DNA from: WS-9 sp036274595
GTDB taxonomy: Bacteria > Eisenbacteria > RBG-16-71-46 > SZUA-252
Direction: 5' to 3'
Assembly: GCA_036274595.1 (NCBI GenBank)
Contig: DASUFL010000057.1
Span: 1-29,230 of the forward strand
Length of the DNA stretch: 29,230 nucleotides
Under the pieces are notes generated by a model. That model was not told the DNA's origin. It made no database searches and worked only from the letters and a program-made list of their open reading frames with translations. The position numbers were made by a program, and so were the translations under genes. Shown here piece after piece: positions 1 through 7,234 of the stretch (positions are counted from its first letter, which is position 1; every line of letters starts with the position of its first letter).

Positions 1-600
1 CTCCTGAGCGCGGAGCGCGGAGGCCATCGCGTGCGCCTCGTCTCCGCGGACGACGGGCTGATCTCCACCATCGCGGGAAGCGGCGCCGCCGGCTACGGCG
101 GCGACTCGGGCCCCGCCGTCTCGGCACGGCTTCGCGCGCCCGAGGACGTTGCGCTCGGACCCAACGGGGACCTCTACGTGGCCGACACGGGGAACAACGC
201 CATTCGCCGCGTCGCGCGCGCGACCGGGATCATCACGACCGTGGCGGGCACCGGAGCGGCCGGTTTCGGCGGGGACGGAGGCGCCGCGGCGCTTGCGTCG
301 CTCGCGGGACCGCGCGCGATCGAAGCCAGCCCGGGCGGGGACCTCTACATCGCGGACACCGGGAACGAGCGCATCCGCCGGCTCGAGATCGCGACCGGCT
401 CCATCGCGACCGTCGCGGGGACGGGCGTTCCTGGATTCCAGGGAGACGGGGGCCCGTCCAGCCAGGCGCGCCTCCACGCGCCGGTCTCGCTCGCGGTCGC
501 CCCGTCGGGCGAGTACTACATCGGCTGCCGTCTGAACGGCCGCGTGCGCAAGGTGACCGGCGTCCTCTCCGTCGTCGCCTGGTCGGAGTCTCGTCCGTGA
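1..600 (+). CDS. NHL-repeat (beta-propeller) protein, C-terminal part
   Basis: The frame is open from the first base of the window, so this is the 3' part of a longer gene. A GTG at 31 could be mistaken for a start but lies inside a repeat unit. The roughly 200 residues seen are three to four NHL-type blades. Each has a stretch like GNGDLYVADTGNNAIRRV followed by a turn like TVAGTGAAGFGGDGG. NHL blades form beta-propellers, usually for protein or ligand binding, often in secreted or periplasmic proteins. The N-terminus, and so any signal peptide, is outside the window. The stop overlaps the next start (GTGA at 597-600), so it is probably translationally coupled to the pilus-assembly-like genes. 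Whether it works with them is unknown. The family call is secure; the function is not. Confidence 0.85.
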   Translation, partial: LLSAERGGHRVRLVSADDGLISTIAGSGAAGYGGDSGPAVSARLRAPEDVALGPNGDLYVADTGNNAIRRVARATGIITTVAGTGAAGFGGDGGAAALASLAGPRAIEASPGGDLYIADTGNERIRRLEIATGSIATVAGTGVPGFQGDGGPSSQARLHAPVSLAVAPSGEYYIGCRLNGRVRKVTGVLSVVAWSESRP

Positions 601-2207
601 CCGGCGCTCCCACCTTCACGCGCCGTCTCGGCGCGCTCCTCGGCGATACGAGCCGGGCCCTGATCGGCGTCGAGCGTGGCCAGGGCTGGGCCCGCGTTCT
701 CGCTCCCGGCGGGCCGCCGCGCGCCGGCGCGTCCGTGCGTGAGGTCGTGGAAGCGCTGGGACTCGGTGGCCGCTCCGCCGCCGCGATGCTCGAGGGGAGC
801 GACGTCGTCGTGCGGCGCCTCACCCTTCCGCCGATGAAGGGGGCCGACCTCAAGGCCGCCCTCGCCCTCGAGTGCCGCAACCTGATCGGCTATCCGATCG
901 AGGAGGCGGTGATCCGCCACGAAGTGCTGGGCCCCTCGGTTCAGGGGACAGGCATCGACGTGCTCGTCGCCGTCGCGCCCAAGCGCGCGATCTCGGAGTC
1001 GATCCGCGCGCTCGAGTCGGCGGGGCTTCTCCCGCGGCGGCTCACGATCCGCGCGGTGGCGCTTCGCTCGCTCCTCCGCTCGGCGCGGTCGCTCGACATG
1101 GACGAGGAGGTGGCCTATCTCGACCTGGGTCCGCGCGAGAGCCACATCACGATCGTCCGCGGGGACGAGATCCGGTTCACCCGCGAATGCGGCGTCGGCG
1201 TCGCGTCGTTCATCGACGCGCTTCGATCCATCGTGGTGCCCGGCCAGGGGGTGCGGCTTCTCGACGCGGGTGAAGCCGAGACCCTGCTCCTCTCGCATGG
1301 GGTCCTGGGCGGAGGCGGGGAGCAGCCCTCGTCGGAGATCCCCGCCTCCGCCGTGCTGGTCATGCTCCGCCCAAGCCTCGAGCGGCTGACGCGGGAGCTC
1401 TGGAATTCGGTCGACTACGTGCACGAGCAGTTCCACGGACAGACGGTCTCGAAGATCGCGCTCCTGGGCGAGACGGCGCGCGTGCCCGGCCTGGCCTCCT
1501 ATCTGGCGGGCGTCCTCAAGATGCCGGTCGAGACGGTCGATTCTGAACCCGAGGGAGGGACGCTCGCGTGGGGAGCGGTGGCCGGCTTGAGCCACCTCGA
1601 CCCGGGCGCGATCGACTTCCTCGAGCCCTCGAACCTGGGGCCGCTCTCGCGGGTGGCGGGGGCGGTGCAGCCGAGGGTTGCGATCGCCGCCACGGCGCTC
1701 CTCCTCCTCTCGGTGTCGCTGCCGGCCGAGATGAGCGTCCAGCGGGAGCGCGCGCGGGTCACCGATCTCGAGCGGAAGCTCGCGTCGGTGGCTCCGTACG
1801 CGGATCGGGTCGTGCGATTTCGCGAGGCGAGGAGCGAGGAAGCGTCCTCGGACGCGGTGATGGCGTCGCTCCGCGGGCCGACGCCCCCGTGGGCGGAGGT
1901 GCTCCGCGATCTGAGCCACCGCGTGGGACCGGGCGCGCGGCTCACGTCGGTCGCCCTGGTCGAGCCGAAGCCCGAGGACGCGGATGCCGCGGCCGTCGCG
2001 GCGGCGCCCGGCGCGGTGACGATCCGGATCGAGGGGCTCGTGAAGCGCGAGCGGCTCCGTCCCGAGGCGCCGCTCGGGGGTCTCATGGCGTCGCTCGAGA
2101 GCTCGCCCTACGTGGACCAGGTCGCGCTCGTGACCTGCCAGGCGGTGGCGGTCGCGGAGAGCCGCTTCGTGCTCGAAGCCAGGCTGTCGGGCGGAGGGAC
2201 GCCATGA
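597..2207 (+). CDS. PilM-PilN fusion protein (GspL-like architecture), pilus/secretion inner-membrane assembly
   Basis: The 536-residue product has an actin-like PilM/FtsA-type domain at about residues 15-335. Visible elements are the early segment VVRRLTLPPMKG, the central YLDLGPRESHITI nucleotide-binding-type loop and the late LLGETARVPGLASYL segment. Then comes a linker containing IDFLEPSNLGP, which resembles the start of PilN proteins, one membrane segment (about 361-378), a coiled coil (379-400) and a periplasmic PilN-like ferredoxin-fold region. In type IV pili PilM and PilN are usually separate proteins; in type II secretion GspL joins equivalent parts in one chain. The GTG start overlaps the upstream stop. 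The gene ends in an ATGA overlap with the PilO/GspM-like gene. It probably forms the inner-membrane alignment platform with its downstream neighbours. Pilus versus secretion role cannot be decided here, as no ATPase, pilin or secretin gene is in the window. Confidence 0.8.
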   Translation: MTGAPTFTRRLGALLGDTSRALIGVERGQGWARVLAPGGPPRAGASVREVVEALGLGGRSAAAMLEGSDVVVRRLTLPPMKGADLKAALALECRNLIGYPIEEAVIRHEVLGPSVQGTGIDVLVAVAPKRAISESIRALESAGLLPRRLTIRAVALRSLLRSARSLDMDEEVAYLDLGPRESHITIVRGDEIRFTRECGVGVASFIDALRSIVVPGQGVRLLDAGEAETLLLSHGVLGGGGEQPSSEIPASAVLVMLRPSLERLTRELWNSVDYVHEQFHGQTVSKIALLGETARVPGLASYLAGVLKMPVETVDSEPEGGTLAWGAVAGLSHLDPGAIDFLEPSNLGPLSRVAGAVQPRVAIAATALLLLSVSLPAEMSVQRERARVTDLERKLASVAPYADRVVRFREARSEEASSDAVMASLRGPTPPWAEVLRDLSHRVGPGARLTSVALVEPKPEDADAAAVAAAPGAVTIRIEGLVKRERLRPEAPLGGLMASLESSPYVDQVALVTCQAVAVAESRFVLEARLSGGGTP

Positions 2208-2776
2208 CGAGGAGCGTGCGGCACCCGGTGGTCCGGCTCGCGCTCCTGGTCCTCGTGCTTGTCGTGTCGACAGGGGCGGTGCGCGCGGTGTACGTCGGCC
2301 CGCGCGAGCGGGAAGCGGCGGAGCTCAAGGCTCGCTACGGATCGCTCGCGGCGAAGGTGGACGATCTCCAGAGGGGGATCGGCGATCTCGCCGCCTGGTC
2401 GAACGCGCACCCGGCGGAGCGCGCCGAAGCGACCCGCGGACGGCAGGCTCCGCCGGCGCGCGAGCTCGTGCCCGCGTTCTTGAAGGCGCTCGAGCCGATC
2501 GCGGCGCGGCACGGGATCGTGACGGAGACCATCGATCCGGTGGGTCCACCGGCGGAGGAGACGGTGCCGGGTCTGTCGGGCAGGCCGGTCCGGCTCCTGC
2601 GGCAGAGCCTTCGGTTCCGGCTCCGGGGCGCGTATCGCGACATCGCGGAGTACGTGCGCGAGGTGGATGGGATGAGCGCGTTCGTGATGGCGAGAACGGT
2701 CGCGCTCCGGTATGACGGCACGGGCTATCCCGCGCTCCAGGCCGAGGTCCGGTTCGACCTCTACGGGGCGCCTTGA
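2204..2776 (+). CDS. PilO/GspM-like inner-membrane assembly protein
   Basis: The 190-residue protein has a short basic N-terminus, one membrane segment at about 9-28, a coiled-coil stretch (about 33-66) and a C-terminal domain with alternating charged and hydrophobic strands. That domain includes RLRGAYRDIAEYVREVDG, a typical PilO/GspM 'compute the residual around the short helix' pattern (R-G-x-Y-x-x-I-x-x-Y-V). PilO pairs with PilN in the periplasm to link the cytoplasmic platform to the outer-membrane secretin. The start ATG at 2204 overlaps the PilM-PilN stop (ATGA), supporting tight coupling. The sequence is short and divergent, so the assignment rests on length, topology, that motif and gene order. 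Confidence 0.7.
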   Translation: MTRSVRHPVVRLALLVLVLVVSTGAVRAVYVGPREREAAELKARYGSLAAKVDDLQRGIGDLAAWSNAHPAERAEATRGRQAPPARELVPAFLKALEPIAARHGIVTETIDPVGPPAEETVPGLSGRPVRLLRQSLRFRLRGAYRDIAEYVREVDGMSAFVMARTVALRYDGTGYPALQAEVRFDLYGAP

Positions 2777-2788
2777 GAGGCGGGCTGG

Positions 2789-3043
2789 ATGGAATCGATC
2801 GCGGTCGAGGTGCGAAGGGCGGTGAATCCGAGGACGTACGTGCTGCTGGGCGTGCTGGCCCTGGCGCTCGCCTGGGCCGTCTCGGAGAAGGGAAGGCCGC
2901 GGCACCACGCGCCCAGTCTCGGGGCGGCGGCCGCGATGACGCCGATCTCGGCCCCGCTCGCGGAGCCGACGCCGGCTGGGTGGGGGAGGGATCCGTTCGA
3001 TCCCCGCTCCATGTCCCAGGACGTGAACGGAAACGGGAGGTGA
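2789..3043 (+). CDS. Small single-pass membrane protein with RDPF motif, PilP/GspB/GspC-like fragment
   Basis: This is an 84-residue protein with one membrane helix near residues 18-32 (YVLLGVLALALAWAVS) and a short periplasmic tail ending in GWGRDPFDPR. The W-x-RDPF element recurs in PilP and in the GspB/GspC group, where it precedes the region that contacts the secretin. Here the protein stops a few residues later, so the usual folded HR/PilP domain is absent. A purine-rich GAGAGGCGGG lies just upstream of ATG 2789, and the gene is 12 nt behind the PilO-like gene. It could be a minimal linker of the same complex. The function is inferred from position and motif only. Confidence 0.6.
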   Translation: MESIAVEVRRAVNPRTYVLLGVLALALAWAVSEKGRPRHHAPSLGAAAAMTPISAPLAEPTPAGWGRDPFDPRSMSQDVNGNGR

Positions 3044-3047
3044 CGTC

Positions 3048-3449
3048 GTGACGAATCAGGAATCTCCGAAGGGACGGGTCCTCGTCGTCGACGACGAGCC
3101 GGATCTCGTGCGCGTGCTCGAATTCGGGCTCAAGGCTTCGGGCTACACGGTCGAGGTGGCGTCGGATGGGCAGGAGGGCTTGAAGAAGGCGCGCGAGATC
3201 AAGCCCGACGTGATCCTGCTCGACCTCATGCTGCCCAAGCTGGACGGTTACAAGGTGTGCCGTCTGCTCAAGTTCGACGACCGGTTCAAGCACATCCCGA
3301 TCATCATCCTGTCGGCGCGCACGCAGGAGGGGGACCAGACCCTCGCGCTCGAGATGGGGGCCAACCGCTTCGTCACGAAGCCCTACGACTTCAGCGAGAT
3401 CCTGGGGTACATCGAGACGCTTCTCAAGTCTCCGTCCGCGCGCCCCTGA
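3048..3449 (+). CDS. Single-domain response regulator (CheY/PilH-like)
   Basis: The 133-residue product is only a receiver domain with no output domain. The acidic pocket D15-D16, phosphoacceptor D59 (in LLDLMLPKLDG), S89 and K111 (in VTKPYD) are all present, so it should be phosphorylatable. The start is GTG 3048. A GGAGG at 3036-3040, placed inside the end of the preceding gene, gives a 7-nt spacing and decides the start. It follows the pilus-assembly-like genes by 4 nt. Single-domain receivers such as PilG/PilH regulate type IV pilus motility, so control of the upstream machine is a reasonable inference. No kinase is in the window. Confidence 0.9.
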   Translation: MTNQESPKGRVLVVDDEPDLVRVLEFGLKASGYTVEVASDGQEGLKKAREIKPDVILLDLMLPKLDGYKVCRLLKFDDRFKHIPIIILSARTQEGDQTLALEMGANRFVTKPYDFSEILGYIETLLKSPSARP

Positions 3450-3497
3450 CCCCCGCCGCCGACGCCCGCCCGATGGGCGGCGCGGCGAAATCCGCGC

Positions 3498-3526
3498 TTG
3501 ACCCCGCGCGGCCGGAACCGTAGCCT
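3498..3526 (+). promoter_or_regulatory. Putative promoter for the transsulfuration operon
   Basis: TTGACC (3498-3503), a 17-nt spacer and TAGCCT (3521-3526) lie 44 nt before the cystathionine beta-synthase ATG. The same TTGAC(A/C)/TAGNNT layout occurs at two other gene starts in the window (6149, 9396), which strengthens an otherwise modest -10 match. Confidence 0.5.
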
Positions 3527-3569
3527 TTTCGCGCGGTTCCGTCGCGTTTCCTTCCGCCGAAGCGAACCC

Positions 3570-4991
3570 ATGAAAGGCCAGACCGAACGTATGCCCGAGC
3601 AGACGGGCGCTCGCACGCCCGCCGAGCCTCGCATTTACGACAGCATTCTCGAGACGGTCGGCCGGACGCCCCTCGTCCGGCTTCACGCGATCGCCAAGGA
3701 CTGCCGCGCTCAGCTCGTCGCCAAGGTGGAGGCGTTCAATCCCGGCGGCTCGGTGAAGGACCGGATCGCGATCGCGATCATGGCCGAGGCGGAGGCGAAG
3801 GGACTGTTGAAGCCGGGGGGCACGATCGTCGAGGCCACGTCCGGGAACACCGGGACCGGTCTCGCCATGGTGGCCGCGGTGAAGGGCTACCGCTCGGTGC
3901 TCGTCATGCCGGACAAGGTGAGCAAGGAGAAGGTCAACCTCCTCAAGTCCTTCGGCGCCGAGGTCGTGATCACGCCGACGTCGGTCCCTCCCGATTCGCC
4001 CGAGTCCTACTATGAGGTGGCGAAGCGGATCGTGCGCGAGACTCCGGGCGCGTATCTCGCGAACCAGTACTACAACCCCACGAATCCGGAGGCCCACTAC
4101 CGCACGACCGGGCCGGAGATCTGGGAGCAGACGGCGGGGAAGGTCACGCACTTCGTGGCCGGCCTGGGCACGGGCGGCACGATCAGCGGCACCTCGCGCT
4201 ATCTCAAGCAGCAGAACCCGAAGATCAAGACGATCGGCGCCGACCCCATCGGCTCCATCCTCAAGGAATACTTCGACACGAAGAAGGTGATCGCCCCCAA
4301 GCCGTACAAGGTGGAAGGGATCGGCGAGGACTTCTTCCCCGGCACGCTCGACTTCTCGACGATCGACGAGGTCATCGCGGTCAACGACAGCCAGTCGCTC
4401 AACCTGGCGCGCCGCCTCGCGCGCGAGGAGGGGATCCTCTCCGGTGGATCGGCCGGCACCGCGCTCTACGCGGCGCTCCAGGTGGCGCGCCGCGCCAATC
4501 CGGACGACCTCGTCGTCGTCATCATCCCCGACACGGGCGAGCGGTATCTCAGCAAGGTGCACTCGGACGAGTGGATGCGGGACAACCACCTGCTCGACTC
4601 GAACGCGGTCACGGTGGGCGAGATCATCCGGGCCAAGGGGAACCACGTGCCCGCGATCGTGACGGTGAGCTACGACGAGCCCGCTTCGCGCGCGCTCGCC
4701 CTGATCCGCGAGTTCAACATCTCGCAGCTCCCGGTGCTCAAGGACGGCAAGGTGGTGGGCGCGGTGACGGAGGGGGCCCTGATGCAGAAGGTCCTGGACG
4801 GCACCGCCAACCCGGAGTCCCGCCTCGAGTACCTGATCGAGAAGTCGCTCCCGACCGTGTCGCTCCACGAGCGGCTGCCGCGGGTGATGAAGCTCCTCGC
4901 GGAGCGAAACGCCGCGCTCGCGGTGGACGAGACGGGCCGGCCCACCGGCATGCTCACGCGCTTCGACCTGATCGAATACATCAACGTCTGA
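3570..4991 (+). CDS. cbs: Cystathionine beta-synthase with C-terminal CBS-domain pair
   Basis: The 473-residue PLP enzyme condenses serine with homocysteine to cystathionine, the first step of reverse transsulfuration. The Schiff-base lysine is K63 in GGSVKDR. The SGNTGTG substrate loop and the GTGGTISG phosphate loop are intact. The stretch EGIGEDFFPGTLD is characteristic of cystathionine beta-synthases rather than O-acetylserine sulfhydrylases. Two CBS domains fill the C-terminus (about residues 350-473) and suggest allosteric nucleotide or S-adenosylmethionine control. The N-terminal heme-binding segment of animal enzymes is absent. ATG 3570 or ATG 3591 could be the start; neither has a strong ribosome site. 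A TTG at 3498 is inside the putative promoter and unlikely. Its stop is 1 nt from the next start, so the two genes form one unit. Confidence 0.92.
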   Translation: MKGQTERMPEQTGARTPAEPRIYDSILETVGRTPLVRLHAIAKDCRAQLVAKVEAFNPGGSVKDRIAIAIMAEAEAKGLLKPGGTIVEATSGNTGTGLAMVAAVKGYRSVLVMPDKVSKEKVNLLKSFGAEVVITPTSVPPDSPESYYEVAKRIVRETPGAYLANQYYNPTNPEAHYRTTGPEIWEQTAGKVTHFVAGLGTGGTISGTSRYLKQQNPKIKTIGADPIGSILKEYFDTKKVIAPKPYKVEGIGEDFFPGTLDFSTIDEVIAVNDSQSLNLARRLAREEGILSGGSAGTALYAALQVARRANPDDLVVVIIPDTGERYLSKVHSDEWMRDNHLLDSNAVTVGEIIRAKGNHVPAIVTVSYDEPASRALALIREFNISQLPVLKDGKVVGAVTEGALMQKVLDGTANPESRLEYLIEKSLPTVSLHERLPRVMKLLAERNAALAVDETGRPTGMLTRFDLIEYINV

Positions 4992-4992
4992 G

Positions 4993-6132
4993 ATGGGCTT
5001 CTCGACCGACGCCATCCACGCAGGGCAGGAGCCCGATCCCACGACGGGGGCCGTCACGGTCCCCATCTACCAAACCTCGACCTACGTCCAGCAGGGGCTC
5101 GGGAAGCACAAGGGCTTCGAATACGCCCGCACCCAGAATCCGACGCGGATGGCGCTCGAGAAGAACGTGGCCGTGCTCGAGAAGGGGGTGGAGGGCTTCG
5201 CGTTCGGGTCGGGGATGGCGGCCATCACGACGATCACCCAGCTCTTGAAGTCGGGGGATCATGTCATCGCCTCCAACAACATGTACGGCGGTACCTACCG
5301 GCTCTTCGAGCGGGTGGTGCGTCCCTACGGCCTCGACTTCACGTATGTCGACACCTCGTGCCTGAACCTGGTCGAGGCCGCGTTCCGGCCCTCCACCAAG
5401 ATGGTCTTCGTGGAGACGCCGACGAACCCCTCGATGATCGTCTCCGATCTGCGGAAGCTCGCAGAGCTGTCGCGCTCTCGCGGGGCGCTCCTCGCGGTCG
5501 ACAACACGTTCATGACCCCCTACTTCCAGAGGCCCATCGAGCTCGGCGCCCACCTCGTCGTGCACAGCGCGACCAAGTACCTCAACGGACACAGCGACAT
5601 GGTGGGCGGGATCATCGTGTCGAACGACGCCGCGGCGAGCGAGCGGCTCCGGTTCCTCCAGAACGCGGCCGGCGCGGTGCCCGGTCCGTTCGACTGCTGG
5701 CTCGTCCTGCGCGGCATCAAGACCCTCGCGATCCGCATGGACCGCCACGAGTCGAACGCGCGCGCGATCGCGGCCTGGCTCCAGAAGAACAAGAAGCTCC
5801 AGCGCGTCCTCTACCCCGGTCTGCCCGACCATCCGGGGCGCGCGCTCCACGAGAGCCAGTCGAGCGGCTACGGCGGGATGATCGCGTTCGACGTCGGATC
5901 GCTCGAGAAGGGGGCCGCGGTCCTGCCCAGGACCAAGGTCTTTTCCCTGGCCGAGAGCCTGGGCGGGGTCGAGAGCCTGATCAGCCATCCGGCCACCATG
6001 ACCCACGCCTCCGTACCCCGCGAGGAGAGGGAAAAGGTCGGGCTAACAGACGGATTGATAAGGATTTCCGTCGGCATCGAGGACCTCGACGACCTGCTCG
6101 CGGACCTCGACCACGCCCTCGCGATCCTCTGA
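4993..6132 (+). CDS. mccB: Cystathionine gamma-lyase (Cys/Met metabolism PLP enzyme)
   Basis: The 379-residue fold-type I PLP enzyme belongs to the Cys/Met metabolism family at normal length. Visible elements are YQTSTYVQ near the N-terminus, YARTQNPTR, the GSGMAA cofactor-phosphate loop, VDNTF with the cofactor-binding aspartate D170, and the PLP lysine K195 in HSATKYLNGHSD. SLGGVESLISHPA near the C-terminus is also typical. The family includes gamma-lyases, gamma-synthases and methionine gamma-lyases, which sequence alone separates poorly. The 1-nt spacing from cystathionine beta-synthase argues for the gamma-lyase, cleaving cystathionine to cysteine, 2-oxobutyrate and ammonia. The symbol follows the Bacillus mccA-mccB pair and is contextual. 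Confidence 0.88.
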   Translation: MGFSTDAIHAGQEPDPTTGAVTVPIYQTSTYVQQGLGKHKGFEYARTQNPTRMALEKNVAVLEKGVEGFAFGSGMAAITTITQLLKSGDHVIASNNMYGGTYRLFERVVRPYGLDFTYVDTSCLNLVEAAFRPSTKMVFVETPTNPSMIVSDLRKLAELSRSRGALLAVDNTFMTPYFQRPIELGAHLVVHSATKYLNGHSDMVGGIIVSNDAAASERLRFLQNAAGAVPGPFDCWLVLRGIKTLAIRMDRHESNARAIAAWLQKNKKLQRVLYPGLPDHPGRALHESQSSGYGGMIAFDVGSLEKGAAVLPRTKVFSLAESLGGVESLISHPATMTHASVPREEREKVGLTDGLIRISVGIEDLDDLLADLDHALAIL

Positions 6133-6148
6133 TCCTACAAACAGGGAC

Positions 6149-6177
6149 TTGACAGGATTTCGGGGGCTCCGTAGTGT
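6149..6177 (+). promoter_or_regulatory. Putative promoter for the small lipoprotein gene
   Basis: A perfect TTGACA (6149-6154), a 17-nt spacer and TAGTGT (6172-6177) lie 17 nt after the transsulfuration operon. Transcription from here would give a leader of about 180 nt before the ATG at 6364. I recognise no riboswitch or other named element in that leader. Confidence 0.55.
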
Positions 6178-6363
6178 CCGCGCCGTTCTTGCCGCGGGGG
6201 GTCCCGGCGGCGAAACGGGTCGAAATCGTACCCGCTGCTATTCGAAAATTGCACCTGTTCGCCCCGGCACCGCTGTACCCAGTGGTGTCTTGCTTTATGG
6301 GGTGGATTCGGTTGCCCCGCAATCGAGAGTCGATGGCTTCAATCGAAGGGAGGTGATTGCGGA

Positions 6364-6567
6364 ATGAAGAAGTTTCTGACCATCACGCTGGTGTTCGTGT
6401 TCGCCATCGCGCTGGTTCTCGCGGTCGGCTGCGCGAAGAAGGAGCAGACCTCGACCGAAGGCACCTCGACCATGGATCAGCAGATGGAGCAGCCGGCCCC
6501 TGCCGATACGATGGCGACGCCCATGATGACCGACACCACGGCGGCGGGATCCATGACGACCCACTAA
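6364..6567 (+). CDS. Small secreted lipoprotein of unknown function
   Basis: The 67-residue protein has a classic lipoprotein signal: basic MKK, a hydrophobic core and the lipobox LAVGC with the lipidated cysteine at C23. The mature part of about 45 residues is rich in Thr, Met, Ala and Pro (repeated MAT/MMT/MTT-like triplets near the end), has no recognisable domain and is probably disordered. A near-perfect Shine-Dalgarno GGGAGGTGA (6348-6356) sits 7 nt before the ATG. The gene has its own promoter, leader and terminator, so it is likely abundant and independently regulated. Its role (envelope spacer, metal handling by methionines, or stress response) cannot be told from the sequence. Confidence 0.85.
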   Translation: MKKFLTITLVFVFAIALVLAVGCAKKEQTSTEGTSTMDQQMEQPAPADTMATPMMTDTTAAGSMTTH

Positions 6568-6654
6568 ACAGGGTCGCGTCTCGATCCAGGTTTTCCGCTA
6601 CCGGCGACGAAACGAGCTTAAGAGGCAGCACGCATAAAGTAGCGAGTGACACGG

Positions 6655-6696
6655 GAGGGAAGCGGGCGCGCGGCGCTCCGCTTCCCTCTCCTTTTT
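6655..6696 (+). terminator. Rho-independent terminator after the lipoprotein gene
   Basis: A perfect 11-bp stem, GAGGGAAGCGG (6655-6665) with CCGCTTCCCTC (6678-6688), is followed by TCCTTTTT (6689-6696). It ends 37 nt before yajQ, so yajQ needs either readthrough or a promoter I cannot see. Confidence 0.85.
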
Positions 6697-6733
6697 GCCT
6701 CCCACCCTCGCGGCGGGCGGCCAAGGAGCGCGG

Positions 6734-7234
6734 ATGGCAGCAAGCGACAATTCGTTCGACATCGTCTCCGACGTGGATCTGATGGAGGTGTCGAACGCGG
6801 TGCAGCAGGCCATGAAGGAGATTCGCCAGCGGTTCGACTTCAAGGGCTCGGTCAGCGACATCAAGCTCGAGAAGGAGTCGCTCACATTGACCTCGGACGA
6901 CGAGTCCCGGCTCAAGGCCGTGATCGACATCCTCACCACCAAGCTCGTGAAGCGCGGGGTATCGCTCAAGGCGCTCGAGTACGGAGCCATCCAGCCCGCC
7001 GCGAAGGGGTCCGTCCGGCAGGTGGTCACGGTGCGGAAGGGAATACCGTCCGAGAAGGCCAAGGACATCGTGAAGTTCATCAAGGGGACCGGCATCCGCG
7101 TCCAGGCCCAGATCCAGGAGGATCAGGTGCGGGTCGTGGGAAAGAAGCGGGACGATCTCCAGGCGATCATCCAGGCGGTGAAGGGACAGGACTTCGGCCT
7201 TGATCTCCAGTTCACGAACTATCGCTCCAACTAG
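6734..7234 (+). CDS. yajQ: YajQ-family nucleotide-binding protein
   Basis: The 166-residue product matches the usual YajQ length (about 163). It starts SFDIVSDVDLMEVSNAV and contains RFDFKGS, GVSLKALEYG, KGTGIRVQAQIQ and a C-terminal QFTNYR, all family hallmarks. YajQ proteins are two-domain ferredoxin-like proteins that bind nucleotides; in Xanthomonas a homologue is a cyclic-di-GMP effector acting on a transcription factor. The start ATG 6734 has AAGGAG at 6723-6728 in front of it. Its last 35 nt overlap the next gene in another frame. Confidence 0.95.
   Translation: MAASDNSFDIVSDVDLMEVSNAVQQAMKEIRQRFDFKGSVSDIKLEKESLTLTSDDESRLKAVIDILTTKLVKRGVSLKALEYGAIQPAAKGSVRQVVTVRKGIPSEKAKDIVKFIKGTGIRVQAQIQEDQVRVVGKKRDDLQAIIQAVKGQDFGLDLQFTNYRSN

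Noticed and set aside
3466..3480. CCGCCC-GAT-GGGCGG hairpin after the response regulator as a terminator
   Set aside because: Only 6 bp with a 3-nt loop and no U-run in a very GC-rich stretch; not enough to call.
3498..3569. Upstream TTG start for cystathionine beta-synthase
   Set aside because: The TTG is the first part of the putative -35 TTGACC and the added residues are Arg-rich and not family-like.
2325..5066. 913-codon antisense frame across the pilO-like to cystathionine beta-synthase region
   Set aside because: It spans several well-supported plus-strand genes and a promoter, and its product is low-complexity Arg/His-rich; a GC-skew shadow.
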